This document shows positions 8,039-15,593 of a DNA stretch of 32,541 bases, piece by piece. A program made the position numbers and the translations under genes. The DNA lies in the NCBI RefSeq assembly GCF_030518195.1, contig NZ_JAULSC010000009.1, positions 1 through 32,541 of the forward strand, given 5' to 3'. Each line of letters begins with the position of its first letter. The stretch's first letter is position 1. The notes below the pieces were generated by a model that ran no database searches, was not told the origin of the DNA, and saw only the letters and a list, made by a program, of their open reading frames with translations. This DNA comes from Nocardioides cremeus. Lineage in GTDB: Bacteria > Actinomycetota > Actinomycetes > Propionibacteriales > Nocardioidaceae.

Positions 8039-8797
8039 ATGAGCACCCTCGAGATCAAGGACCTCAAGGTCTCCGTCAGCACCGACGACGGCCCCAAGGA
8101 GATCCTCAAGGGCGTGACGCTGACCATCAAGGACGGCGAGACGCACGCGATCATGGGCCCCAACGGCTCGGGCAAGTCCACCCTGGCCTACTCGATCGCC
8201 GGGCACCCCAAGTACGACGTCACCGGCGGCACCGTGACCCTCGACGGCGAGGACGTGCTGGCCATGTCGGTCGACGAGCGCGCCCGCGCCGGGCTCTTCC
8301 TGGCCATGCAGTACCCCGTCGAGGTGCCCGGCGTCTCGGTCTCCAACTTCATGCGCACCGCGAAGACCGCGGTCGACGGCGAGGCCCCCAAGCTGCGCAC
8401 CTGGGTCAAGGACGTCAACGCCGCCATGTCGCGGATGAACCTCGACGCCACCTTCACCCAGCGCTCGGTCAACGAGGGCTTCTCCGGCGGTGAGAAGAAG
8501 CGCCACGAGATCGCCCAGCTCGAGCTGCTCGACCCCAAGGTCGCGATCCTCGACGAGACCGACTCCGGCCTCGACATCGACGCGCTCAAGGTCGTCTCCG
8601 ACGGCGTGAACCGCTTCCGCGAGGGCGAGGGCAAGGGTGTCCTGCTGATCACCCACTACACCCGCATCCTGCGCTACATCGAGCCCGACTACGTCCACGT
8701 CTTCGTCGACGGCAAGGTCGCCGAGCAGGGCGGCCCCGAGCTCGCCGAGCAGCTCGAGGCCGAGGGCTACGACAAGTACCTGCCCGCCAAGGTCTGA
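8039..8797 (+). CDS. sufC: SufC, ATPase of the SUF scaffold
   Basis: 252-aa ABC-type ATPase that drives conformational change in SufBD. Walker A is GPNGSGKST (residues 40-48), the signature is FSGGEKKRHEI and Walker B is AILDETDSGLDIDAL; the ETDSGLD form is diagnostic of SufC rather than transport ATPases. The switch region reads LLITHYTRIL. The ATG at 8039 follows a purine-rich stretch (AGAAAGCGAGA). It begins 33 bp after the Rieske stop. Length and motifs are those of a complete, active family member. Confidence 0.97.
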   Translation: MSTLEIKDLKVSVSTDDGPKEILKGVTLTIKDGETHAIMGPNGSGKSTLAYSIAGHPKYDVTGGTVTLDGEDVLAMSVDERARAGLFLAMQYPVEVPGVSVSNFMRTAKTAVDGEAPKLRTWVKDVNAAMSRMNLDATFTQRSVNEGFSGGEKKRHEIAQLELLDPKVAILDETDSGLDIDALKVVSDGVNRFREGEGKGVLLITHYTRILRYIEPDYVHVFVDGKVAEQGGPELAEQLEAEGYDKYLPAKV

Positions 8798-8871
8798 GCG
8801 ACCCTGCCCAGCACGACGAGCAGCACGACCAGCACCACTACCAGCGCCGACCGACCTGAGGAGATGACCGG

Positions 8872-10137
8872 ATGAAGGGCCTCCTGCCCGACCTCGAGGT
8901 GATCCGCAAGGACTTCCCGATCCTCGAGCGCACCCTCGCCGACGGTCGGCCGCTGGTCTACCTCGACAGCGCGAACACCTCGCAGAAGCCGCAGTGCGTG
9001 ATCGACGCGATGGTCGACCACCTCGAGCACCACAACGCCAACGTGGCCCGGGCGATGCACCAGCTCGGCGCCGAGGCCTCCGAGGCGTTCGAGGCCGGAC
9101 GCGACAAGGTGGCGGCCTTCATCGGCGCCCCGAGCCGCGACGAGGTGATCTTCACCAAGAACGCCTCGGAGGCGCTCAACCTGGTCGCCAACACGCTGCT
9201 GTGGGCCGGTCCTCGCCGCGTGGGCGAGGGCGACGTCGTGGTCACCACGGAGATGGAGCACCACTCCAACATCGTGCCGTGGCAGATGCTGGCCGAGCGC
9301 AGCGGCGCCGAGCTGAAGTGGTTCACCTTCACCGACGAGGGCCACCTCGACCTGTCCCAGGTCGACGAGCTGATCACCGAGCGCACCAAGGTGGTGACCC
9401 TGACCTGGGTCTCCAACATGCTCGGCACGATCAACCCGATCGCCGAGATCACGCGGCGCGCCCACGAGGTGGGTGCCCTGGTGGTCGTCGACGCCTCGCA
9501 GGCCGCGCCCCAGCTGCCGATCGACCTGGGGGCCATGCCCGAGGCCGAGCGGCCCGACCTGATCGCCTTCACCGGCCACAAGGTCGTCGGGCCCACCGGC
9601 ATCGGCGTGCTGTGGGGCAGCCGTGAGGTGCTCGAGCAGCTGCCGCCGTTCCTCGGTGGCGGCGAGATGATCGAGACCGTGCGGATGGAGGGGTCGACGT
9701 ACGCCGGCATCCCGCACAAGTTCGAGGCCGGCACGCCCCCGATCGTCGAGGCCGTGGGCCTCGGCGCGGCAGTCGACTACCTCGGCGCCGTGGGCATGGA
9801 GGCGATCCACGCCCACGAGCAGGCCATCACCCGCTACGCCCTCGAGGGCATGCAGAGCGTGAAGGGCCTGCGCGTGCTGGGTCCCCTCGACGCCACGCAG
9901 CGCGGGGGAGCGGTCTCGTTCGAGATCGAGGGCCTGCACCCGCACGACGTCTCGCAGGTCCTCGACGTGCGCGGGGTCGCGGTGCGGGCCGGGCACCACT
10001 GCGCCCGCCCGGCGCACGCCCGCTTCGGCGTGCAGAGCTCGACCCGGATGTCGTCGTACCTCTACACGACCCCGGCCGAGATCGACGCGTTCGTGGACGC
10101 CCTGAACTACACCCGTTCGTACTTCAAGCTCGACTGA
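8872..10137 (+). CDS. sufS: SufS, group II cysteine desulfurase
   Basis: 421-aa PLP enzyme that removes sulfur from L-cysteine to give alanine and an enzyme persulfide. The PLP lysine is K237 (FTGHKVVG). The catalytic cysteine is C377 in RAGHHCARP, the short ordered loop typical of group II desulfurases that need a relay partner. H130/H131 (EMEHHSN) stack on the cofactor. The ATG at 8872 is chosen because GAGGAG lies at 8858-8863. It starts 74 bp after sufC; that gap has short CAGCACGAC-like repeats but no recognisable site. SufU follows 17 bp later as the expected sulfur acceptor. Confidence 0.97.
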   Translation: MKGLLPDLEVIRKDFPILERTLADGRPLVYLDSANTSQKPQCVIDAMVDHLEHHNANVARAMHQLGAEASEAFEAGRDKVAAFIGAPSRDEVIFTKNASEALNLVANTLLWAGPRRVGEGDVVVTTEMEHHSNIVPWQMLAERSGAELKWFTFTDEGHLDLSQVDELITERTKVVTLTWVSNMLGTINPIAEITRRAHEVGALVVVDASQAAPQLPIDLGAMPEAERPDLIAFTGHKVVGPTGIGVLWGSREVLEQLPPFLGGGEMIETVRMEGSTYAGIPHKFEAGTPPIVEAVGLGAAVDYLGAVGMEAIHAHEQAITRYALEGMQSVKGLRVLGPLDATQRGGAVSFEIEGLHPHDVSQVLDVRGVAVRAGHHCARPAHARFGVQSSTRMSSYLYTTPAEIDAFVDALNYTRSYFKLD

Positions 10138-10154
10138 TAGGGGGGAGGAGCACC

Positions 10155-10607
10155 ATGAGCGCCGAGCTCGACTCGCTGTACCAGGAGATCATCCTGGACC
10201 ACTACAAGAACCCGCACCACAAGGGCCTGCGTGAGCCCTTCGAGGCCGAGGTCCACCACGTGAACCCGACCTGCGGTGACGAGATCACCCTGCGGGTCCA
10301 CCTCGCCGACGGCGTCGTGCAGGACGTGTCCTACGACTCCCTGGGCTGCTCGATCTCCCAGGCCTCCACCTCGGTGATGGCCGACCTCGTCATCGGCAAG
10401 CCGGTCGACGAGGCGATGAGCATCCACGAGGAGTTCCTGGCCCTGATGCAGGGCAAGGGCACCGTGGAGCCCGACGAGGAGGTGCTGGAGGACGGCATCG
10501 CCTTCGCCGGCGTCGCCAAGTTCCCTGCGCGCGTGAAGTGCGCGCTACTGTCGTGGATGGCCTGGAAGGACGCCACCGCCCGATCTCTGGAGGAATCCCG
10601 TGGCTGA
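10155..10607 (+). CDS. sufU: SufU, zinc-dependent sulfur relay protein
   Basis: 150-aa IscU-like protein of the SUF type. The ligands C40 (NPTCGD), D42, C65 (LGCSIS) and C129 (VKCALL) match the zinc site described for Bacillus SufU. The insertion of about 20 residues before the last cysteine (HEEFLALMQGKG and following) separates SufU from IscU scaffolds. It accepts the persulfide from SufS C377 by ligand exchange at zinc. A strong ribosome site (GGGGGGAGGAG) precedes the ATG. The end overlaps the sufT start by 8 bp. Confidence 0.96.
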   Translation: MSAELDSLYQEIILDHYKNPHHKGLREPFEAEVHHVNPTCGDEITLRVHLADGVVQDVSYDSLGCSISQASTSVMADLVIGKPVDEAMSIHEEFLALMQGKGTVEPDEEVLEDGIAFAGVAKFPARVKCALLSWMAWKDATARSLEESRG

Positions 10608-11022
10608 GACCACTGCACCTGACACCGCTGCCGACTCGACCGTCGACCACGGCGACCTCCCCGAGGTCCCGCAGGCCGGCACCGGCCCGACCGGCAGCGC
10701 CGCCCCCGGCGCCTCGGTGAGCATCGAGGACGTCGAGGAGGCGATGAAGGACGTCGTCGACCCCGAGCTCGGCATCAACGTCGTCGACCTGGGCCTGGTC
10801 TACGGCCTGCACGTCGACGAGGACACCAACCTGGTCATCGACATGACCCTGACCTCGGCGGCCTGCCCGCTGACCGACGTCATCACCGACCAGACCGAGC
10901 AGGCGCTCGAGGGCCTGGTCAACGACGTGGCCATCAACTGGGTCTGGATGCCGCCCTGGGGCCCCGACAAGATCACCCCCGACGGCCGCGAGCAGCTGCG
11001 CGCCCTGGGGTTCAACGTCTGA
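10600..11022 (+). CDS. sufT: SufT, MIP18/DUF59 Fe-S assembly factor
   Basis: 140 aa. The first 40 residues are a low-complexity Ala/Pro/Thr tail; the MIP18 (DUF59) domain covers residues 41-140. It carries DPE at 54-56 (KDVVDPELGINVVDLGLVYG) and the conserved cysteine C89 in LTSAACPLTD. SufT proteins help mature Fe-S enzymes, perhaps in cluster transfer. The GTG at 10600 has GGAGGA just upstream and overlaps sufU. It is the last gene of the SUF operon; a degenerate palindromic repeat that could end transcription follows. Confidence 0.93.
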   Translation: MAETTAPDTAADSTVDHGDLPEVPQAGTGPTGSAAPGASVSIEDVEEAMKDVVDPELGINVVDLGLVYGLHVDEDTNLVIDMTLTSAACPLTDVITDQTEQALEGLVNDVAINWVWMPPWGPDKITPDGREQLRALGFNV

Positions 11023-11029
11023 GCGAGGC

Positions 11030-11120
11030 CTGCGCGAGGAACGAGCGAAGGCTTCACGCGAAGAGGTCGAGCGAGCCCGCGGCTGAGCCTGCGAAGCCGC
11101 GCCAGGCGTGTCGAGACCTC
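11030..11120. repeat. Degenerate palindromic repeat after the SUF operon, possible terminator
   Basis: This stretch contains GAGGTCGA (11063-11070) and TCGAGACCTC (11111-11120) as imperfect outer arms. Inside is a perfect 7-bp hairpin, CGCGGCT at 11078-11084 with AGCCGCG at 11095-11101. Words such as GCGAGGAACGAGCGA and GTCGAGACC recall the arrays at 1-798 and 18111-18545, so it may be a decayed member of that family. There is no U-rich tail. Confidence 0.55.
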
Positions 11121-11152
11121 ACCAGCGTCCTGGGCCCCACCGCCCGGCGGCG

Positions 11153-11158
11153 TACGGT
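11153..11158 (+). promoter_or_regulatory. Putative leaderless -10 box (TACGGT) for the ASCH gene
   Basis: TACGGT, six bases, then ATG at 11165, with no Shine-Dalgarno. It suggests independent transcription from the SUF operon. Confidence 0.55.
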
Positions 11159-11164
11159 AGCGAC

Positions 11165-11692
11165 ATGACCGACCCGAGCACCGACACGACCGGCTCCGCC
11201 CACTTCGGGCGCGGGCCGGTCGAGTCGTTCTGGGACCTCGCCCGGTTCCACGCCAAGCTCAACACCGCGCCGTCGTACTTCGGCCCGACGACGCTCGAGG
11301 TGGTGCCGCCGCCGGCGTGGTCCTTCGGGGCGAGCCCGGAGGAGGCCGACGCGCTGCTGGCGCTGGTGCTGGACGGCACGAAGACAGCGACGGCGAGCGC
11401 GCACGCCGACTACGAGGCGGAGGGCGAGCCGCTGCCCGAGCCGGGCACGCTCGGCATCGTGCTCGACGGCGCGGGGCGCCCGCGCGCCCTCGTGGAGACC
11501 ACCGACGTGCGCGTCGTGCCCTTCGACGAGGTCGACGCCGAGCACGCCCACCTCGAGGGCGAGGGCGACCGCAGCCTGGAGCACTGGCGCGCCGAGCACG
11601 AGCGGTTCTTCACCGAGCACGCGACCACGGGGTTCGACCCGCAGATGCTGCTGGTCCTCGAGCGCTTCCGGGTCGTGTACGCCGGCGACTGA
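11165..11692 (+). CDS. ASCH domain protein
   Basis: 175 aa. The ASCH-type core runs from about residue 40 to the end: WSFGASPEEADALLALVLDGTKTATAS, then GTLGIVLDGAGRPRALVETTDVRVVPFDEV, then HAHLEGEGDRSLEHWRAEHERFF. This order of a KTATA lysine, a beta strand ending in ETT and the GEGD-x-SLxxWRxxH block is typical of bacterial ASCH proteins. They have an RNA-binding-like fold, and some members hydrolyse N4-acetylcytidine. The actual substrate here is unknown. The ATG at 11165 is favoured by the -10 box six bases upstream; an in-frame extension to 11108 would run into the repeat. Confidence 0.85.
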   Translation: MTDPSTDTTGSAHFGRGPVESFWDLARFHAKLNTAPSYFGPTTLEVVPPPAWSFGASPEEADALLALVLDGTKTATASAHADYEAEGEPLPEPGTLGIVLDGAGRPRALVETTDVRVVPFDEVDAEHAHLEGEGDRSLEHWRAEHERFFTEHATTGFDPQMLLVLERFRVVYAGD

Positions 11693-11733
11693 GCGCCCCG
11701 TCTGGAGCGCCCCGACTCTTGAACGTCCCTCTC

Positions 11734-11762
11734 TTGACGGCCGCCGTCGGCGGGAGTGTGCT
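11734..11762 (+). promoter_or_regulatory. Possible promoter before the VOC gene
   Basis: TTGACG at 11734-11739 and TGTGCT at 11757-11762 are 17 bp apart, in the 100-bp gap before the gene at 11793. The -35 is good, the -10 is imperfect. Confidence 0.35.
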
Positions 11763-11792
11763 GGAGATCCGACCAGGACCCAGGGGGCCAGC

Positions 11793-12176
11793 ATGAGCGG
11801 CAAGGTGATGCACTTCGAGATCCCGTTCGACGACGGGGACAGGGCGAGCGGTTTCTACCGGGACGCCTTCGGCTGGCAGCTGATGCCGATGCCCGAGATG
11901 GATTACACGATGGTGATGACCGGCCCCAGCGACCCGGAGACCGGGCCCACCGAGCCGGGCTTCATCAACGGCGGCATGTTCAAGCGCAGCGACGACTTCC
12001 CCGGCAAGGGACCCAACGTGGTCATCGACGTGGCGAGCGTCGACGACGCCCTGGACGCCGTCGAGGGTGCGGGTGGCAAGCGGCTGACCGACAAGCAGGC
12101 CGTCGGTGAGATGGGCTTCACCGCCTACTTCAGCGACACCGAGGGCAACGTCGTCGGTCTGTGGGAGAGCGCCTGA
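11793..12176 (+). CDS. VOC (glyoxalase/bleomycin resistance-like) family protein
   Basis: 127 aa, one vicinal oxygen chelate domain made of two beta-alpha-beta-beta-beta halves. The first half starts VMHFEIPFDDGDRASGFYRDAFGWQL, with H8 as a likely metal ligand and the usual FYRDAFGW motif. The second half reads VVIDVASVDDALDAVEGAGGKRL and ends YFSDTEGNVVGLWE, where the terminal Glu is the usual second ligand. AGGGGG precedes the ATG. Enzymatic substrate unknown; members include lyases, dioxygenases and resistance proteins. It stands alone between the ASCH gene and an alpha/beta hydrolase. Confidence 0.88.
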   Translation: MSGKVMHFEIPFDDGDRASGFYRDAFGWQLMPMPEMDYTMVMTGPSDPETGPTEPGFINGGMFKRSDDFPGKGPNVVIDVASVDDALDAVEGAGGKRLTDKQAVGEMGFTAYFSDTEGNVVGLWESA

Positions 12177-12264
12177 GTCGTCGGCGTCGACGCATACCCG
12201 GTTGTGGGGGAGAAGTTCCCGCGGCCGGGGAGGAGGGTGGAAGGCCCCCCACCGAGGAGCCATC

Positions 12265-13095
12265 GTGCCCGAGCGACGTACCCACCACGTGACCACGACC
12301 GACGGAGTGACGATCGGAGGCTCCGTGCACGGCCAGGGCCCGCCGCTGGTGTTCCTGCAGGGCGTCATCGGCGACGGCGACCTCGACTGGGGCCCGACCG
12401 TGGAGCACCTGGCCGACCGGTTCACCTGCCACCTGGTGAGCCTGCGGGGCCGCGGGCCCAGCGACGACCACCCCGACCTCAGCCTGTCCCGGCTCGTCGA
12501 GGACGTCGTCGAGTACGTCGACAGCCTCGGTGACAGTGCCGGGCTGACGGGCTGGTCCGGCGGAGGCAGCTGGGCACTCGCCGCGGCGTCGCGGTGCGCC
12601 TCGGTGAGCGCGGTCGCCCCGTTCGAGCCCGGCATGCTGCACCTGCTCGGCCCCGACGACCAGGCCCTGCTGGGCAGCGCGGTGACCCGCACCGGCGAGC
12701 TGGTGGCCGCGGGCGACGGTGCGGCCGCGGCGCGCGCCTTCGGTGCCTTCCCCTTCACCGAGCAGGAGGCCGTCGAGGTGGCGGCGACCGGGTACTTCGA
12801 GTCCGCGGGTCGCTACGCCCCGCACCTGATGTCCGTCCTGCAGCAGGCGATGGCGTCGGCGGACCCCACGTCCGACCCTGCGGTGCTCGGTGCGATCGAC
12901 GTCCCGGCGGCGGTGCTGGTCGGCTCGCAGACCAAGCCGTTCTTCGCTGCCAGCGCCGACTACGTCAGCGAGCACGTGCCGGACGCGCGCGTGCACCGGA
13001 TCCCCGGCGCAGCGCACGCGGCGCCGATCACGCACCCCCGGGCGTTGGCCGAGGCGCTCGCCGAGTTCTTCGCCGCCACCCCGCAGCCGGTCTGA
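12265..13095 (+). CDS. Alpha/beta hydrolase
   Basis: 276 aa. The nucleophile elbow is GWSGGG with Ser98, followed by a helix (SWALAAASR) typical of the fold. The N-terminal strand region PPLVFLQGVIGDGDLDWGP supplies the oxyanion hole area, though the usual HG is replaced by QG. The catalytic His is probably in PGAAHAAPITHP near residue 251. The substrate cannot be assigned. The GTG at 12265 is chosen because GAGGAG lies upstream; the frame is open further 5' into the VOC gene but without a supported start. It converges with the gene at 13129-13815. Confidence 0.85.
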   Translation: MPERRTHHVTTTDGVTIGGSVHGQGPPLVFLQGVIGDGDLDWGPTVEHLADRFTCHLVSLRGRGPSDDHPDLSLSRLVEDVVEYVDSLGDSAGLTGWSGGGSWALAAASRCASVSAVAPFEPGMLHLLGPDDQALLGSAVTRTGELVAAGDGAAAARAFGAFPFTEQEAVEVAATGYFESAGRYAPHLMSVLQQAMASADPTSDPAVLGAIDVPAAVLVGSQTKPFFAASADYVSEHVPDARVHRIPGAAHAAPITHPRALAEALAEFFAATPQPV

Positions 13096-13128
13096 GACCC
13101 CGGCCGGGGGCAGCACTCGTGAGCGGCG

Positions 13129-13815
13129 TCAGCGGCCCTCCGGGGTGCAGATGCAGGACCGGTTGCCGTCGCTGTCCTCGACCACCCAGTACGCCGGCGC
13201 CGCGCTGTCGCTGACCAGCCGGCCGCCGGCGTCGAGCACGGCCTGCAGGCGCGCCTCGGCCTCGTCGTGGGGGACCCAGACGTCGAGGTGCCAACGCTGC
13301 TCGAACGGCTGGGGAGGGAGCGCGTGCTCGTCGTCCCCGGCGTCGTCGGGGTCGTCGGGGTCCTGCCACCAGACCGTGGGCGTCTGGCCGCTCGGGTCGA
13401 CGGCCTCACCGTCGTCGACCTTCCCGCCGAGCAGCGCGGCGTAGAACGGTGCCAGCTCGGCGCCGGCCGAGGTGTCGAGCCCCAGCTCCACCTGCGTGAG
13501 CCCTGCGACGTCGACACCGACGCCGAGGTCGGCCGCGGCCCGGCTGATCTCCCGGGCCAGCTCGACGTCGCGGCGGGTCAACCCCCCGACGTCGTGGCTC
13601 ACCAGGGTCACGACCACCTCCGGATAGGTCAGCACGATGTCGGGGTGGTGGTCGGCCACCTCGGCCGCGGCGCCGATGCGGTTGACCAGGGCCAGCCCGG
13701 TCGCGAAGTCGCCGGTGCGGAACCTCGCCTTGAGCCTGCCCAGGACCTGTCGCCAGTCGGCCAGGCCGGCCTCGTGCACCTCCGCGGCGCTCCACCTCGT
13801 CCTGCTGTCGTCCAT
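13129..13815 (-). CDS. Pterin-4a-carbinolamine dehydratase-like / VOC fusion protein
   Basis: 228 aa with two domains. Residues about 1-95 match pterin-4a-carbinolamine dehydratase: TGDFATGLALVNRIGAAAEV, then the active-site motif ADHHPDI, then VVVTLVSHDVGGLTRRDVELA. Residues about 105-228 are a VOC domain (ELGLDTSAGAELAPFYAALLG, RWHLDVWVPHDEAEARLQAV, AYWVVEDSDGNRSCICTPE). The dehydratase recycles oxidised tetrahydropterin in aromatic amino acid hydroxylation, or moonlights as a transcription cofactor. The attached VOC domain suggests a different or coupled substrate. The ATG at 13815 has GGAG five bases upstream; the 5' extension to 13878 is not supported. No hydroxylase gene is nearby. Confidence 0.88.
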   Translation of the reverse strand: MDDSRTRWSAAEVHEAGLADWRQVLGRLKARFRTGDFATGLALVNRIGAAAEVADHHPDIVLTYPEVVVTLVSHDVGGLTRRDVELAREISRAAADLGVGVDVAGLTQVELGLDTSAGAELAPFYAALLGGKVDDGEAVDPSGQTPTVWWQDPDDPDDAGDDEHALPPQPFEQRWHLDVWVPHDEAEARLQAVLDAGGRLVSDSAAPAYWVVEDSDGNRSCICTPEGR

Positions 13816-13934
13816 GCTCGCTCCGTCCTGCGCCTGTGCGGCTGCTGGCTTCGGGTCCTTGTCTGATCCTGCCCCCAACGCGGCCAGGGGTCACGTGTCG
13901 TCGACCGGCCACACCCACAGCCGGCTCGCAGGAG

Positions 13935-13979
13935 AGTGTGGAGCCCCGGACGCACCAGGCTCGTCCGGGGCTCCACACT
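13935..13979. repeat. Perfect 18-bp inverted repeat in a divergent intergenic region
   Basis: Left arm 13935-13952 (AGTGTGGAGCCCCGGACG) and right arm 13962-13979 are exact reverse complements with a nine-base loop. Genes start on both sides (13815 minus, 14010 plus), so it is not at a 3' end and is unlikely to terminate either gene. It ends 19 bp before the -10 box of the downstream gene, close to where a regulator might bind. Confidence 0.9.
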
Positions 13980-13997
13980 TCGGGCGAGGCGGGCCGC

Positions 13998-14003
13998 TAC
14001 GGT
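13998..14003 (+). promoter_or_regulatory. Putative leaderless -10 box (TACGGT) for the acVLRF1 gene
   Basis: TACGGT, six bases, then ATG at 14010; no Shine-Dalgarno. The 18-bp hairpin lies just upstream, covering the -35 region. Confidence 0.55.
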
Positions 14004-14009
14004 CGAGCC

Positions 14010-14624
14010 ATGCCCGACGTCCTGGTCCCCGCAGCCCGGGTCGAGCGCTGGATCGCCAACTTCGAGACCCGCCACGGCGACACCGCCTTGTCGGTGGTCG
14101 ACGGCGTCCTGGGCGGGGTCGCGGCCGACGGGTCGCGCTTCACCGCGCGCCTGCCGCTCGCAGCGGCGTACGACGGTCCCGCGGACCCGGCCGGTCTGGC
14201 GGGCGCGGCTGCGGGCGCGGCACCCGACGACTGGGGCGTGCTGCTGGTGCGCAAGGGCGGCTTCGCCGTCGCCCGGATGAGCGGGGACGCGATGGGGGAG
14301 TCCAAGACCGGGCAGCGCCACGTGCAGGGCCGCACGAAGGCGGGCGGCCAGAGCCAGCAGCGCTTCGCGCGGCGTCGCGACAACCAGGCCCGCCAGGCCT
14401 ACGAGGCGGCCGCCGACCATGCCGCCCGCATCCTCGACGGGCTCGCCGGCCCCGTGGTCGTGGGCGGCGACCGCACCGCGGTCGACGAGGTCCTCGCCGA
14501 CCGGCGGCTCGCCGGGTTGAGCACCGTCGAGCCGTGGCTGGCGCTGCCCGACCCGCGTCGTGGCGTGCTCGAGCAGGGCGTCGCCGATGCGCTGTCGCTG
14601 CGGGTCGAGGTGCACAACGCCTGA
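14010..14624 (+). CDS. acVLRF1-type peptidyl-tRNA hydrolase (Vms1-like release factor)
   Basis: 204 aa. The decisive segment is KAGGQSQQRFARRRDNQ, with GGQ at 112-114. This is the release-factor-like loop and following basic helix of the Vms1/eRF1-like family, described in actinobacteria as acVLRF1. Such proteins hydrolyse peptidyl-tRNA left on split large ribosomal subunits. The N-terminal part (FETRHGDTALSVVDGVLGGVAADG) and the C-terminal part (GPVVVGGDRTAVDEVLADRR) fit the eRF1 domain-2-like core and a nucleotide-binding-like strand. The ATG at 14010 is set by the -10 box. The function is inferred from the family. Confidence 0.85.
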   Translation: MPDVLVPAARVERWIANFETRHGDTALSVVDGVLGGVAADGSRFTARLPLAAAYDGPADPAGLAGAAAGAAPDDWGVLLVRKGGFAVARMSGDAMGESKTGQRHVQGRTKAGGQSQQRFARRRDNQARQAYEAAADHAARILDGLAGPVVVGGDRTAVDEVLADRRLAGLSTVEPWLALPDPRRGVLEQGVADALSLRVEVHNA

Positions 14625-14655
14625 GGCGCCACTGAGGCGCCACTGAGGCGACTCG
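14622..14655 (+). repeat. Short tandem repeat at the 3' end of the acVLRF1 gene
   Basis: TGAGGCGCCAC is present three times in a row (the last copy imperfect), beginning at the TGA stop codon. It probably arose by slippage. It leaves in-frame stops and does not affect the protein. Confidence 0.7.
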
Positions 14656-14678
14656 CAGCGCCCGGGGCCGGACGGGTC

Positions 14679-14684
14679 TACCGT
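14679..14684 (+). promoter_or_regulatory. Putative leaderless -10 box (TACCGT) for the ABC-2 exporter pair
   Basis: TACCGT, six bases (GGAGGA), then GTG at 14691. GGAGGA directly touches the GTG, which is too close for a normal ribosome site, so leaderless use is more likely. Confidence 0.5.
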
Positions 14685-14690
14685 GGAGGA

Positions 14691-15589
<899 letters not shown>

Positions 15590-15593
<4 letters not shown>

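Noticed and set aside
13096..13128. CCCCGGCCGGGG palindrome between convergent genes as a terminator
   Set aside because: It has no loop and no U-tract; too short to support in such GC-rich DNA.
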